A stretch of 64,000 nucleotides of DNA from Polynucleobacter sp. UB-Tiil-W10 (GCF_018881605.1 NZ_JACVPZ010000001.1:496001-560000), one strand, 5' to 3'; numbered from the stretch's first letter, positions 20,239-29,634 are shown. Notes: generated by a model not told the origin, from the letters alone. Numbers and translations are program-made.

Positions 20239-21166
20239 GGTCTGAAACCTTCTCGCCTAATAAACCGGTGGGTCGCAATACCAATACCAAGATCAACACT
20301 AGGAATGCAAAGATATCTTGATAGTTGGAGCCGAAAACTCCACCAGTGAGGTCACCAATATATCCAGCACCCAAGGATTCGATCAAACCTAGAAGTAAAC
20401 CTCCGAGCATCGCACCTTGTAAATTTCCGATGCCACCAAGAACCGCAGCAGTGAAGGCTTTAAGACCAGGAATGAAACCCATATAAAAATGCACGTTGCC
20501 GTAATTACTCGCAATCATGACGCCCGCTAGTCCTGCTAATGCACCACCCAACATAAAGGTGATTGAGATCACACGATTTGGATTAACACCCATCAGCGCA
20601 ACAATTTGTGTTTGCTCAGCAGTTGCCCGCATCGCCCTGCCAAGCTTTGTTTTTTCAACCAAGAACAATAAGCCGGACATGACCGCCAAAGCCACAACGA
20701 TAATCACGATTTCTTTACCGGTAATCGTGGCGCCACTTCCCCATAAATCAATTGGACTAGAGGGTAATAATTGTGGATAAGTCATGGGATTGCGTGACCA
20801 AATCATCATGGCAATCGTTTGCAGCAAAATTGACATGCCAATTGCCGATATCAAAGGCGCCAAACGTGGTGCATTTCGTAAGGGGCGGTAAGCAATTCTC
20901 TCAATCCAATAACTTAATCCTGCGCAAACTGCCATCGTCACAGGCAGTACGATTAAAAGCGTTAGCCAACCTGGCAAATCACTGGTTAAATTCAGAACCA
21001 AGCGCAATAGCGATAGAGAAACCATTGCGCCAATCATCAACACTTCGCCGTGTGCGAAATTAATAATTCCTAACACGCCGTACACCATGGTGTAACCCAG
21101 AGCAATTAAGGCATAGATGCTACCAAGCACTAAGCCATTAATGATCTGTTGAAGAAGGATATCCAT
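20231..21166 (-). CDS. livH: Branched-chain amino acid ABC transporter permease
   Basis: A 311-residue permease with about eight membrane segments. LivH features include GLVLGSIYALIALGYTMVYG and INFAHGEVLMIGA near the N-terminus and GRAMRATAEQTQIVALMG in the coupling loop. I chose the ATG at 21166 (MDILLQQ), which matches the usual LivH N-terminus. The open frame extends 19 codons further without homology. The gene lies 74 bp downstream of livK on the same strand. Confidence 0.92.
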   Translation of the reverse strand: MDILLQQIINGLVLGSIYALIALGYTMVYGVLGIINFAHGEVLMIGAMVSLSLLRLVLNLTSDLPGWLTLLIVLPVTMAVCAGLSYWIERIAYRPLRNAPRLAPLISAIGMSILLQTIAMMIWSRNPMTYPQLLPSSPIDLWGSGATITGKEIVIIVVALAVMSGLLFLVEKTKLGRAMRATAEQTQIVALMGVNPNRVISITFMLGGALAGLAGVMIASNYGNVHFYMGFIPGLKAFTAAVLGGIGNLQGAMLGGLLLGLIESLGAGYIGDLTGGVFGSNYQDIFAFLVLILVLVLRPTGLLGEKVSDRA

Positions 21167-21240
21167 GGGGTTGAGGATTGATGAAGTCTTAATAAAAAAA
21201 TAGCACCGCATTAGCGGCGCCATTTGTTATTGAGGAGACA

Positions 21241-22419
21241 TTACATCTTAATGACTTCAAGAACGTTTTTCTTTTTATCCTTGAAGTCGTACAAGGTGAT
21301 GACACCTTCTTTCATATCGCCTTTGTTATCAAAAGCAATATTGCCTACCAAGCCTTGCATTTTTGTATCAGGCATTACAGCCAAAATCTTTGCGGGATCG
21401 GTTGAGTTTGCACGCTTCATAGAATCCACTAAGACATAGACAGCGTCATAGGTAAAGGGCGCATAAATCTGTACATCAGAGTTAAAGCGCTCCTTATATC
21501 GCTTCTGGAAGTCAGCGCCTTGAGCCATCTTCGATAACGCCATACCAGCTTCAGAGCAAGTCACATTCACTACAGCCTCACCAGCCAATTCAGCAAGCTT
21601 CTCGGTACACATGCCGTCACCGCCAACCACCTTCGCCTTAATACCCAACTCAGCCGCTTGCTTCGCTAATGGGCCGCCAGTAGCATCCATGCCACCATAC
21701 ATGATGACATCGGGCTTACTGCCTTTGATCTTGGTCAAGATTGCCTTGAAATCAGTAGCCTTGTTATTGCTCGCTTCACGAGTTACCACTTTCATGCCAG
21801 CGGCTTTAACCGTTTTCTCAAATTCGTCGGCCAAACCTTTGCCATACTGGGTCGAGTCATCAATAATCGCTACAGTCTTTGCCCTCAAAGTATTCACAAC
21901 GTAATTAGCAAGCGCTGGGCCTTGTTGGGCATCCGTTGCCACCAGGCGATAGGTTGTCTTAAAGCCTTGCTTGGTGTAATCAGGGTTAGTTGCTGATGGA
22001 GAAACCTGAGTAATGCCTGCATCGCTATAAATACGGGATGCCGGAATACTTGTTCCAGAGTTTAGATGACCCACCACACCCACTACCTTGGCATCTACTA
22101 ATTTTTGTGCAACCTGGGTAGCCGTCTTTGGATCTTCAGCATCATCCTCGGGCACCAAAGTCAGAACTATTTTTTTTCCATCAATCGTTAAGCCTGCTTT
22201 GTTGATTTCTTCGATTGCAAGACGAGCGCCATTCTCATTATCCTTGCCCAAGTGAGCAATAGGTCCAGTAAGCGGGGCAACGTGTCCAATCTTCACTTCA
22301 ACGCCATCGATTGGAGATGCGGCAGACTTGTCCCCAGCTTTGCCGCAAGCAACCAATAGCAAAGCAGAGGCCGCCAAAGCAAGAGTGCTTCTTGCAAAAG
22401 TAATGCGTGAACTGATCAT
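21241..22419 (-). CDS. livK: Branched-chain amino acid ABC transporter, periplasmic binding protein
   Basis: A 392-residue type I periplasmic binding protein that delivers substrate to LivHMGF. The N-terminus is a lipoprotein signal peptide with a lipobox ending in LLVAC, so the protein is probably anchored to a membrane. The ligand-binding core shows HVAPLTGPIAHLGKDNENG and GHLNSGTSIPASRIYSDAG. The ATG at 22419 has GAGGAG about 7 nt upstream and gives a proper signal peptide. An upstream in-frame start overlaps ispH. Ligand specificity is inferred from context, and other amides or amino acids are possible. Confidence 0.9.
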   Translation of the reverse strand: MISSRITFARSTLALAASALLLVACGKAGDKSAASPIDGVEVKIGHVAPLTGPIAHLGKDNENGARLAIEEINKAGLTIDGKKIVLTLVPEDDAEDPKTATQVAQKLVDAKVVGVVGHLNSGTSIPASRIYSDAGITQVSPSATNPDYTKQGFKTTYRLVATDAQQGPALANYVVNTLRAKTVAIIDDSTQYGKGLADEFEKTVKAAGMKVVTREASNNKATDFKAILTKIKGSKPDVIMYGGMDATGGPLAKQAAELGIKAKVVGGDGMCTEKLAELAGEAVVNVTCSEAGMALSKMAQGADFQKRYKERFNSDVQIYAPFTYDAVYVLVDSMKRANSTDPAKILAVMPDTKMQGLVGNIAFDNKGDMKEGVITLYDFKDKKKNVLEVIKM

Positions 22420-22448
22420 GTGCGGCTCCTCGGTTATAGATAGATACT

Positions 22449-23390
22449 TCAATCAACTAAATTTTTTGGCAACGAAAAGGTAACGTCCTCGACTACACCA
22501 TCAAGCGCACGCACGCTTCTTGGCCCAAACTCTTGTATGCGACTGACAATAGACTGGGCCAAGCTTTCTGGTGCAGATGCTCCTGCGGTTAAACCCACCC
22601 GTTTTTTACCAACAAACCATTCTGGCTTGAGCTGCTCAGGGGCATCCACCATGTAGGACGGAACACCGAGCTTTTCAGAAAGTTCACGCAGGCGATTCGA
22701 GTTCGAGCTCGTCGCACTTCCCACCACAATAACCACCTCAACCTGAGGTGCCATGAATTTCACAGCATCCTGACGATTCTGAGTGGCATAACAAATATCT
22801 TGTTTACGGGGCTGAACAATATTGGGAAACTTTTTGGTTAGCGCTTCAACAATTTCTTTCGTCTCATCCACTGAGAGTGTTGTCTGGGTAACAAATGCAA
22901 TCTTTTCGTCAGGCGGGAATGGCAAAGCGCTCACATCGCCCAGTTTCTCGACCAAGAAAACGCCTTGTTTCACTTGCCCCATAGTGCCTTCAACCTCAGG
23001 GTGCCCGGCATGACCAATCATCAATACCGTAAAGCCGTCTTTACACATTTTCACAACTTCAAGATGAACCTTGGTGACCAAGGGGCATGTAGCGTCATAC
23101 ACCTGCAGGCCTCGCGCTTCGGCATCCTTACGCACTTCCTGAGAAACACCATGAGCGCTAAATACAACGATGCCGCCTTGCGGAACTTCATGCAATTCGT
23201 CGACAAAGACTGCGCCCTTATCGCGCAACTCATTGACTACATAAGCGTTATGCACAATTTCATGACGTACGTATATAGGTGCGCCAAAACGATCGAGTGC
23301 CTCATTGACGATGTTGATCGCACGATCTACGCCCGCACAAAAACCACGCGGCTGCGCCATCAAAATTTCTGCGTTATTGAAATCACTCAT
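22449..23390 (-). CDS. ispH: 4-hydroxy-3-methylbut-2-enyl diphosphate reductase
   Basis: A 313-residue iron-sulfur enzyme that makes IPP and DMAPP in the last step of the MEP isoprenoid pathway. The three cluster cysteines are visible: C18 in [11 protein letters not shown], one in [11 protein letters not shown] and one in [10 protein letters not shown]. The catalytic Glu lies in [11 protein letters not shown]. It is 3 bp downstream of slpA, a neighbour arrangement common in proteobacteria (slpA/fkpB-ispH). No sign of truncation. Confidence 0.96.
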   Translation of the reverse strand: MSDFNNAEILMAQPRGFCAGVDRAINIVNEALDRFGAPIYVRHEIVHNAYVVNELRDKGAVFVDELHEVPQGGIVVFSAHGVSQEVRKDAEARGLQVYDATCPLVTKVHLEVVKMCKDGFTVLMIGHAGHPEVEGTMGQVKQGVFLVEKLGDVSALPFPPDEKIAFVTQTTLSVDETKEIVEALTKKFPNIVQPRKQDICYATQNRQDAVKFMAPQVEVVIVVGSATSSNSNRLRELSEKLGVPSYMVDAPEQLKPEWFVGKKRVGLTAGASAPESLAQSIVSRIQEFGPRSVRALDGVVEDVTFSLPKNLVD

Positions 23391-23393
23391 GGT

Positions 23394-23840
23394 TTACAAA
23401 ATCGCCACAATCTCTGCTTCAAAGCTTACAGGCCTTCCTGCCAAGGGATGATTAAAGTCAAACCATGCACCATCTTCATTAATCGATTGCAATACACCCG
23501 CGTATTGAGCCCCTCCTGGCGCATTGAACTCAATCACATCACCAGGATTAAATTCCACATCGTCATCACGACCTTCCTTAAGCGCTTTCAGGGATACCCA
23601 TTGCACTAAATCTTCTTTGCGCTCGCCAAAACTTTCTTCAGGAGCAAGAATCGCACTTTTTTTCTCACCAACACATAAGCCCAGCAAGACACTTTCAAAA
23701 CAAGGAGCAAATTGTCCAGACCCCATCAAAACCGTCGCAGGACGATCGATAAAAGTATTGATGTAATCCTCCCCATTGGGCAAAGTGAGCCGATAGTTGA
23801 GAGTCAAATAGGAATTAGGCAAAACGGTAAGCTTAGTCAT
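23394..23840 (-). CDS. slpA: FKBP-type peptidyl-prolyl cis-trans isomerase, SlpA/FkpB type
   Basis: A 148-residue SlyD-like prolyl isomerase and chaperone. It has the FKBP half-domains (YLTLNYRLTLPNGEDYINTF, GSGQFAPCFESVLLGLCVGE) split by an insert-in-flap domain (APEESFGERKEDLVQWVSL). It lacks the C-terminal histidine-rich tail of SlyD, which supports SlpA. It is followed at 3 bp by ispH. A TACAAT lies 6 nt before its ATG, so its mRNA may be leaderless. Confidence 0.9.
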   Translation of the reverse strand: MTKLTVLPNSYLTLNYRLTLPNGEDYINTFIDRPATVLMGSGQFAPCFESVLLGLCVGEKKSAILAPEESFGERKEDLVQWVSLKALKEGRDDDVEFNPGDVIEFNAPGGAQYAGVLQSINEDGAWFDFNHPLAGRPVSFEAEIVAIL

Positions 23841-23846
23841 AAGGTC

Positions 23847-23875
23847 ATTGTATCTAGGCCTGCGCTAGCTGTGCA
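23847..23875 (-). promoter_or_regulatory. Putative slpA-ispH promoter, predicted leaderless
   Basis: On the minus strand TGCACA (23870-23875, 4 of 6 to -35 consensus), a 17-bp spacer and TACAAT (23847-23852) lie 6 nt before the slpA ATG (23838-23840). The -35 overlaps the likely GTG start of divergent radC. Confidence 0.5.
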
Positions 23876-24566
23876 CTCTCCGATTACGGACTGGCCAAAA
23901 AATGAGCAGCCTCGAGAAAAGGTACGCTTATACGGCGCTACAGCTCTTTCCGATGCCGAGCTACTTGCCATCTTTCTGCGGGTCGGGGTAAAGGGCAAAA
24001 GCGCTGTTGCCCTAGCCAAAGACCTCCTTCATCATTTCGGAAGCCTTCCCCGACTTTTAGCCAGCACCCCTGAAGAATTTACCCGAATTCATGGCATGGG
24101 GCTCTCTAAATGGTCCCAAATTCAAGCGGCCTATGAATTAGTTAAACGCAGCCTAGAAGATGGTCTTAGCCAAGACCCCATCTTTTCATCACCTAACAAC
24201 GTTAGAGAGTTCTTGCAGGCCAAAATTGGGCGCCTTCCCCATGAGGTCTTCCTGTGCCTCTACCTGGACTCACGCCTTCACCTAATTGAATGCGATGAGC
24301 TTTTTAGAGGATCTATTACCCAGACAGCCATCTACCCCCGGGAAATACTCAAGGAAGCCCTTGCCAAAAATGCCAGCGCCCTAATCGTGGCTCATAACCA
24401 CCCTAGCGGCAACCCATTACCAAGCGATGCAGACCAAGAACTCACTAAGTTATTAGCAAATGCCTTACAACTAGTAGATATTCAACTCCTGGATCACTGC
24501 ATTGTGAGTAGTAATGGTTTTTTCTCTTTTTCAGACTCCGGTCTTATGAATAATGGGAATAAATGA
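23871..24566 (+). CDS. radC: RadC-family JAB/MPN domain protein
   Basis: A 231-residue RadC protein. An N-terminal helix-hairpin-helix region (GATALSDAELLAIFLRVG, FTRIHGMG) is followed by the JAB1/MPN metalloprotease-like domain with the zinc motif AHNHPSGNPLPSDAD. Named for DNA repair historically, but the biochemical role of RadC is unsettled. The GTG at 23871 gives the normal length. The reading frame remains open back to 23712, but that extension is antisense to slpA and unlike RadC. It is divergent from slpA with about 30 bp between starts. Confidence 0.9.
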   Translation: MHSPITDWPKNEQPREKVRLYGATALSDAELLAIFLRVGVKGKSAVALAKDLLHHFGSLPRLLASTPEEFTRIHGMGLSKWSQIQAAYELVKRSLEDGLSQDPIFSSPNNVREFLQAKIGRLPHEVFLCLYLDSRLHLIECDELFRGSITQTAIYPREILKEALAKNASALIVAHNHPSGNPLPSDADQELTKLLANALQLVDIQLLDHCIVSSNGFFSFSDSGLMNNGNK

Positions 24567-24710
24567 TAGTGAATACTAACTTTTAACTCTATATTGCACC
24601 GAATCGCACGTTTTATTTCTAATTACCTCACAACAAAGCCATTTAGGGCTAGCCCAAAATGGGCTGGGACTGATACAATCTTCTTTTTTCGCAATTAATG
24701 GAGTTATGTC

Positions 24711-24944
24711 ATGGCAAAAGTTTGCCAAGTCACTGGGAAGAAGCCGATGGTTGGCAACAATGTATCCCATGCAAACAATAAAACGAAGCGTCGCTTTTTG
24801 CCGAATTTGCAAAATCGTCGTTTTTGGGTTGAATCTGAAAACCGTTGGATTAGCTTGCGCTTAACCAATGCTGGTTTGCGCGTTATCGACAAGAACGGCA
24901 TCGATGCTGTGTTGTCTGATCTACGTGCACGTGGCGAAATTTAA
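24711..24944 (+). CDS. rpmB: 50S ribosomal protein L28
   Basis: A 77-residue ribosomal protein with the standard L28 N-terminus [20 protein letters not shown] and a downstream basic stretch. It has a GGAG ribosome-binding site 7 nt upstream. A TACAAT at 24674-24679 is a candidate -10. rpmG follows 11 bp downstream, the usual rpmB-rpmG pair. The 144 bp upstream of it hold only that promoter candidate and a small hairpin (AGCCCA / TGGGCT near 24651-24665). Confidence 0.97.
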   Translation: MAKVCQVTGKKPMVGNNVSHANNKTKRRFLPNLQNRRFWVESENRWISLRLTNAGLRVIDKNGIDAVLSDLRARGEI

Positions 24945-24955
24945 GGAGCGCACAA

Positions 24956-25123
24956 ATGGCTAAAGGCGGCAGAGAAAAAATCAAGTTAGAGTCATCAGCA
25001 GGTACTGGTCACTTCTACACAACTTCAAAAAACAAGCGTACGAAGCCTGAGAAAATGGAGATCATGAAGTTTGATCCAACCATTCGCAAGCACGTTGCTT
25101 ACAAAGAAACAAAGCTGAAGTAA
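24956..25123 (+). CDS. rpmG: 50S ribosomal protein L33
   Basis: A 55-residue ribosomal protein: [18 protein letters not shown] at the start, ending in [10 protein letters not shown]. It follows rpmB by 11 bp and has an AAGGAG ribosome-binding site 7 nt upstream of its ATG. It contains no cysteine, so it is the zinc-free form of L33. Some bacteria carry a cysteine-containing paralogue as well, but none is in the window. The symmetric terminator lies 39 bp after the stop. Confidence 0.97.
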   Translation: MAKGGREKIKLESSAGTGHFYTTSKNKRTKPEKMEIMKFDPTIRKHVAYKETKLK

Positions 25124-25162
25124 GGTTTTCATTCGTATCGATTCGATACTTACTCCCAGCAA

Positions 25163-25197
25163 ATAAAAAACCCGCTACATCAGCGGGTTTTTTATTG
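25163..25197. terminator. Bidirectional terminator between rpmG and the desaturase gene
   Basis: A perfect 15-bp inverted repeat with a 5-nt loop (ACATC) and a core ACCCGCT / AGCGGGT. It is flanked by an A-rich tract upstream and a T6 tract downstream. It lies between convergent genes and works in both directions. Confidence 0.93.
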
Positions 25198-25236
25198 CCC
25201 AGAAATTCTTACGGGCAATTAGTTTGCGCTTATTCT

Positions 25237-26430
25237 TTAAGCGTAACGACGCAATCTCAAAGAGAACTCACGTAGACTCGTTAAGCCACTATCTTCAGCG
25301 CGCTGACACCAAGCGTGTAACTGGGAGAGTAATTGCTCTTTGGTTGCGCTAGAACGACTCCAAATGGCCTGTAGATCCCGGCGCATTTCAATCATCTTGT
25401 GCAACTGCGTATTACTTGCCATTAGTTCTTCGAGCTTTGCTTTTTCTTGTTCGGTTAAACGAGTTTCGTCTTTAGCCAACCAAGTACGAGCATCACTGAG
25501 ATGTGCCGCCAAGACTTGCATGTGTTGCACTTCATTGCTGAAAAAACTGCGCAATGTCTTGCTATAGCGCGCCATGATTTCATAACGATTCGCGATGATA
25601 GCTTCAAGCGTGTTTTCATCGGCTGGACGCAAATCGCTTAATACTGGCTTGGGTGGAGTCTTCTTCACAGTAGCCAAACCAACAGCACTCATGATCTGGA
25701 TGTACATCCAGCCAATATCAAACTCGTACCATTTATTCGATAGCTTCGCGCTTGTTGCAAAAGTGTGATGATTGTTATGCAACTCTTCGCCACCAATCAA
25801 AATACCCCAAGGAATAATGTTTCTAGAAGCGTCTTCGCAATCAAAATTGCGATAGCCCCAATAGTGGCCGATACCGTTAATAACGCCTGCAGCAGTAATC
25901 GGGATCCACAACATTTGTACTGCCCAGACAGTCAACCCAACTGCACCAAACAAAAGCACATCGATGATGAGCATGATGGCAACACCCTGCCAAGAGAATT
26001 TAGAGTAGACGTTGTTCTCCACCCAGTCATTTGGAGTGCCATGACCAAATTTGTCTAAAGTCTCTTGATTGGCGGCTTCTTTTTTATAGAGCTCAGCGCC
26101 ACGTGAGAGAACGGTATTGATCCCTAAAATCTGCGGACTATGCGGATCGTCAACTGTTTCACATTTGGCATGGTGCTTACGATGAATCGCAGCCCATTCT
26201 TTAGTCACCATACCGGTAGTTAGCCAAAGCCAAAAACGGAAAAAATGAGAAACAATAGGATGCAGATCTAATGCACGATGCGCTTGGCATCGGTGCAAGA
26301 AAATAGTTACCGCAGCAATGGTGATGTGGGTGACTATCAAGGTGAAAACGATAATCTGCCACCATGACCAGCCCAAAGCGCCATTCGCAAGCCAATGGAG
26401 GAACAAATCAAAACCTGAAACTGTATTCAA
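25237..26430 (-). CDS. Acyl-CoA/acyl-lipid delta-9 fatty acid desaturase with C-terminal extension
   Basis: A 397-residue membrane di-iron desaturase. The three histidine boxes are HRCQAH (46-51), HRKHH (83-87) and HNNHH (218-222), with hydrophobic segments around 22-45, 60-75 and 150-185. It introduces a double bond into saturated acyl chains, which helps membrane fluidity in the cold. Residues from about 265 to 397 form a helical, charged extension ending in HAWCQRAEDSGLTSLREFS, which looks like the C-terminal part of ISL3-type transposases (recalled similarity, unverified). It appears to start with TTG at 26430, with AGGGA 7 nt upstream. Confidence 0.87.
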   Translation of the reverse strand: MNTVSGFDLFLHWLANGALGWSWWQIIVFTLIVTHITIAAVTIFLHRCQAHRALDLHPIVSHFFRFWLWLTTGMVTKEWAAIHRKHHAKCETVDDPHSPQILGINTVLSRGAELYKKEAANQETLDKFGHGTPNDWVENNVYSKFSWQGVAIMLIIDVLLFGAVGLTVWAVQMLWIPITAAGVINGIGHYWGYRNFDCEDASRNIIPWGILIGGEELHNNHHTFATSAKLSNKWYEFDIGWMYIQIMSAVGLATVKKTPPKPVLSDLRPADENTLEAIIANRYEIMARYSKTLRSFFSNEVQHMQVLAAHLSDARTWLAKDETRLTEQEKAKLEELMASNTQLHKMIEMRRDLQAIWSRSSATKEQLLSQLHAWCQRAEDSGLTSLREFSLRLRRYA

Positions 26431-26458
26431 AAGAGTATCCCTAAGGAGATCTAAAACT

Positions 26459-28018
26459 CTATTTTAGTTCTTTAGAGGCCTTCTTGTTTTTGACCTTAAT
26501 CTCTTTTTGAGCGTCTTTTTCTGATTCAAGAACTGGGGCTGCGGCCTTTTTCTGGAATACGGCTCCAAAGAAGCCATCGGTTCCATGAATATGGGGCCAT
26601 AACTGCCACCAAGGATTATCCGTACTGCAACCTAAAGGTAATTTATCCTTTGGAAACAATGGTTTAAGAACTTCTGCAGCTGGAACAGCCTCAAATTGTG
26701 GGTGTTTTGCCAGGAAATCCTCGGCAATGGCTTGATTTTCTTGGGGCAGGAGGCTACAAGTGGCATAGACCAAGCGTCCGCCCGGTTTAAGCAGGCGAGC
26801 TGCAGAGGTAAGAATGCTCATCTGCTTCTGATTTAGCTCTAAGACTCCCGTTGGGGATTGGCGCCACTTGAGGTCTGGATTGCGTCGCAAAGTACCCATA
26901 CCACTACAAGGGGCATCTACCAAGACCCGATCAATCTTGCCAGCCAAGCGTTTGATCTTGGCGTCATTTTCGCTATCAATCCACACAGGATGGACGTTGG
27001 AGAGGCCACTACGAGCCTGCCTAGGCTTCAAATTTGCTAAGCGGCGCTCTGATGTATCTAAAGCGTACAAACGCCCTGTGGAACGCATGAGCGCTCCAAT
27101 TGCCAAAGTTTTTCCACCGGCTCCAGCACAAAAGTCCACAACCATTTCACCGCGCTTTGGCGCCAGTAAATATGCCAAGAGCTGACTACCCTCATCTTGG
27201 ACTTCAAACATGCCCGCTTTAAAACCGGCTGTATTTTGCAAAGCAGGTTTACCCATAATGCGCACACCATCAGGTGCGTATGGAGTTGGGATGGCTTGAT
27301 AGCGACCACCTAATGCATTCATTTGCGCAAGTAACTCCTCGCGATTGGTTTTCATGGTGTTCGCACGCAAATCCAAAAGCGCTGGATGCATTAATGACTT
27401 AGCCAGTTCTTCGCGAGTTTCTTCACCAGGATATTTACCAAATGCATCCCACAACCACTCGGGCAAATTATTCCGCACGAGGGGATTTAAGGCAGTCGGA
27501 TCAACCGTTGCAAAACGTTGCAACCACTCATATTCACCAGGCTTTAGTACGTGAGCCAAGTCAGCAATTGCACTCTCTGCACGATTAGCAGAACCCAACC
27601 CACCTTCAGACAAGGCAGACAGCAAACCCAATAGGGCTAAGCGTCTAGCCTGTGAGCCTTCACCACTCGAGGCAAATTGAGAGAACTCATTTTTACGACG
27701 CAAAATAGCAAACGCACTCTCCGCTATCAGAGCGCGATCACGATTTCCGAGTTGCGGTTCAGCCCGAAAATACCGACTCACTACTCTATCAGCTGGTTGC
27801 TCAAAACTGAGTAACTCCGGAAGTAAACGCTCAAGGTGAATTGCATGCTGCGGCAATGCTTTAGCATTTGAATAATTCTTTTGACCTTCGGGCGCAATTA
27901 GATTGCCACTGGCATTGCGACGTTCAGGGCGACGTAGCGGATCTTTCGATTTCGCTGCGTAACTTTTATTGGGGGCTAGTCTGCTGCCAGATCTGCGGGG
28001 TGGACGTTCTGCACTCAT
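26459..28018 (-). CDS. rsmB: RsmB-family 16S rRNA (cytosine-5) methyltransferase
   Basis: A 519-residue NOP2/Sun-family RNA m5C methyltransferase. An N-terminal helical NusB-like region (about residues 60-190) precedes the catalytic domain. The SAM site is DFCAGAGGKTLAIG and the two catalytic cysteines are in VDAPCSGMGTLRRNPD and VYATCSLLPQEN. Both ends carry lysine/arginine-rich tails that are probably disordered. The site modified by E. coli RsmB is C967 of 16S rRNA. The four-base overlap with purN (ATGA) suggests a purN-rsmB unit. RsmF is a less likely alternative. Confidence 0.86.
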   Translation of the reverse strand: MSAERPPRRSGSRLAPNKSYAAKSKDPLRRPERRNASGNLIAPEGQKNYSNAKALPQHAIHLERLLPELLSFEQPADRVVSRYFRAEPQLGNRDRALIAESAFAILRRKNEFSQFASSGEGSQARRLALLGLLSALSEGGLGSANRAESAIADLAHVLKPGEYEWLQRFATVDPTALNPLVRNNLPEWLWDAFGKYPGEETREELAKSLMHPALLDLRANTMKTNREELLAQMNALGGRYQAIPTPYAPDGVRIMGKPALQNTAGFKAGMFEVQDEGSQLLAYLLAPKRGEMVVDFCAGAGGKTLAIGALMRSTGRLYALDTSERRLANLKPRQARSGLSNVHPVWIDSENDAKIKRLAGKIDRVLVDAPCSGMGTLRRNPDLKWRQSPTGVLELNQKQMSILTSAARLLKPGGRLVYATCSLLPQENQAIAEDFLAKHPQFEAVPAAEVLKPLFPKDKLPLGCSTDNPWWQLWPHIHGTDGFFGAVFQKKAAAPVLESEKDAQKEIKVKNKKASKELK

Positions 28019-28644
28019 AATTTAAAAAATTGCGACTCCGGGGGTTGTAACTTCACTTGATTACCTTCTATTCGCAATCGTCCATCGAGGAACCATTTTA
28101 CGGCCCGCGGGTAAATTTGATGCTCAGCAGCCAAAACTCGGGCAGCTAGGGTGTCGGGATCGTCGCCTTCAAGCACTGGAACTGAGGCCTGGCAAATAAC
28201 AGGTCCTTCATCCACGCCCTCATTCACAAAGTGGACTGTGGCGCCATGCTCCTTCACTCCCGCCTCCAAAGCTCGCTCATGGGTATGCAAACCAGGGAAA
28301 GCAGGCAATAAAGCTGGATGGATATTGATCAATCGCCCCTCAAAATGGCGAATAAATTCTGGGGTCAGAATTCTCATGAAACCTGCAAGAACTACCAAAT
28401 CCGCTCCTAAAGCATCAATCTGCGCAATTAAGGCGTTATCAAAGGATTCGCGGGTCGGGTGCGCCTGATGGTCAATGACAAAGGCCGGAATACCCTGCAA
28501 GCGAGCAAAATCAAGGCCCTTAGCTGCTGAGTGATTGGCTATGACCCCGGCAAATGTGACCGGCCATTGCTCTTTTTGAGCTATTTTGACAATGGCCTCG
28601 AAATTGGATCCGCGGCCGGAGATTAAGGTGACGATAGAAGGCAT
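28015..28644 (-). CDS. purN: Phosphoribosylglycinamide formyltransferase
   Basis: A 209-residue enzyme that transfers formyl from 10-formyl-THF to GAR in purine synthesis. It shows the nucleotide loop SGRGSNFEAI and the catalytic Asn-His-Asp set in NIHPALLPAFPGLHTHERAL and VDEGPVICQ. I prefer the ATG at 28644. The GTG at 28650 is also in frame but lies in the stretch between the -10 and the ATG. A TATATT ends 6 nt before the ATG, so it may be leaderless. It is divergent from ribF and overlaps rsmB. Confidence 0.94.
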   Translation of the reverse strand: MPSIVTLISGRGSNFEAIVKIAQKEQWPVTFAGVIANHSAAKGLDFARLQGIPAFVIDHQAHPTRESFDNALIAQIDALGADLVVLAGFMRILTPEFIRHFEGRLINIHPALLPAFPGLHTHERALEAGVKEHGATVHFVNEGVDEGPVICQASVPVLEGDDPDTLAARVLAAEHQIYPRAVKWFLDGRLRIEGNQVKLQPPESQFFKL

Positions 28645-28650
28645 GCCCAC

Positions 28651-28658
28651 AATATAAT
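28651..28658. promoter_or_regulatory. Overlapping divergent -10 elements of purN and ribF
   Basis: The stretch AATATAAT reads as TATATT on the minus strand (28651-28656, 6 nt before the purN ATG) and TATAAT on the plus strand (28653-28658). The plus-strand element would start the ribF transcript near 28665, about 19 nt before its GTG. The two promoters overlap and should compete for RNA polymerase. No strong -35 was found on either side. Confidence 0.5.
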
Positions 28659-28683
28659 TGATGGCTACCCTGAAAGCGATTTT

Positions 28684-29634
28684 GTGAACGTATTCCGTGG
28701 CCCCACCCAGTTTTCTGCAGGACCAGCTTGTGCCTTAACCATCGGTAATTTTGATGGCGTGCACAGGGGTCATCGCGCCCTGCTGAATGAACTTATTAAT
28801 GGAGCTAAGGATCTAGGCCTGGTCAGTTGTGTCATGACCTTTGAGCCGCATCCAAAAGAATTCTTCTCCCCTGAGCAAGCTCCACCCCGCATTCTGAATT
28901 TGCGCGATAAGTTAGCTGCTTTTGCTGACCTCGGAATTGATCGCGTTGTTGTGGAACATTTCAACTCAGCTTTTGCAAAACTTTCACCCGAAGAATTTGT
29001 TTCGGAAATTATTGTCAAAAGACTGAATGCAAAATGGATCTTGATTGGCGATGATTTTTGTTATGGCGCAAAACGTGCTGGTAACTTTGCAAGTCTCAAG
29101 GCTGCTGGTGAACGGCATGGCTTTGAGGTATCGAGCATCCAAACTATTCATGAAAATGGTGAGCGCATTTCTAGTTCTGCGCTACGTGCCGCGCTAGCTT
29201 GTGGCGATATTCAATTGGCTGAAAAATTATTAGGTCGTCCTTATGGAATTTCAGGCCATGTTATTCATGGCCAGCAACTCGGACGACAGCTTGGTTTTCC
29301 TACTTTGAATTTAGCAGTTGCCAATCATCTCCACCATCGCAAACCAGCAACAACTGGCATCTTTACGGCACAGGTTTTAGGTCTAGCAGATAAACCTCTT
29401 CCTGCGGTAGCTAGCTTGGGCGTAAGACCAACAGTGGAAGATGAAGGCAGAGTTTTGCTTGAGACTCATATCTTTGATTACAACGCAGATGTTTACGGAA
29501 AAATTATTACCGTAGAACTATTAGAAAAAATCCGTGATGAGGCGAAGTACCCAGACCTCGAAACCCTTACACAAGCGATTGCAGCAGATGCAACGCATGC
29601 CAGAAATTATTTCCAGAAAAAAGCTTATGTCTGA
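28684..29634 (+). CDS. ribF: Bifunctional riboflavin kinase / FAD synthetase
   Basis: A 316-residue protein that makes FMN and then FAD from riboflavin. The N-terminal nucleotidyltransferase domain has [16 protein letters not shown]. The C-terminal flavokinase barrel has [13 protein letters not shown] and [13 protein letters not shown]. It starts with GTG at 28684, which gives the usual N-terminus NVFRG. No FMN riboswitch can fit in the short leader. It overlaps ileS by 8 bp and heads the ribF-ileS-lspA-coaBC-dut run. Confidence 0.95.
   Translation: MNVFRGPTQFSAGPACALTIGNFDGVHRGHRALLNELINGAKDLGLVSCVMTFEPHPKEFFSPEQAPPRILNLRDKLAAFADLGIDRVVVEHFNSAFAKLSPEEFVSEIIVKRLNAKWILIGDDFCYGAKRAGNFASLKAAGERHGFEVSSIQTIHENGERISSSALRAALACGDIQLAEKLLGRPYGISGHVIHGQQLGRQLGFPTLNLAVANHLHHRKPATTGIFTAQVLGLADKPLPAVASLGVRPTVEDEGRVLLETHIFDYNADVYGKIITVELLEKIRDEAKYPDLETLTQAIAADATHARNYFQKKAYV

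Noticed and set aside
22965..23609. A 214-residue open frame on the plus strand opposite ispH and slpA
   Set aside because: It is antisense to two well-recognised genes, has no family pattern and shows composition expected of a shadow frame.
28661..28687. Eight-codon open frame (MATLKAIL) whose stop overlaps the ribF GTG
   Set aside because: Its ATG lies upstream of the start site expected from the TATAAT at 28653-28658, so it would not be in the transcript, and it has no ribosome-binding site.
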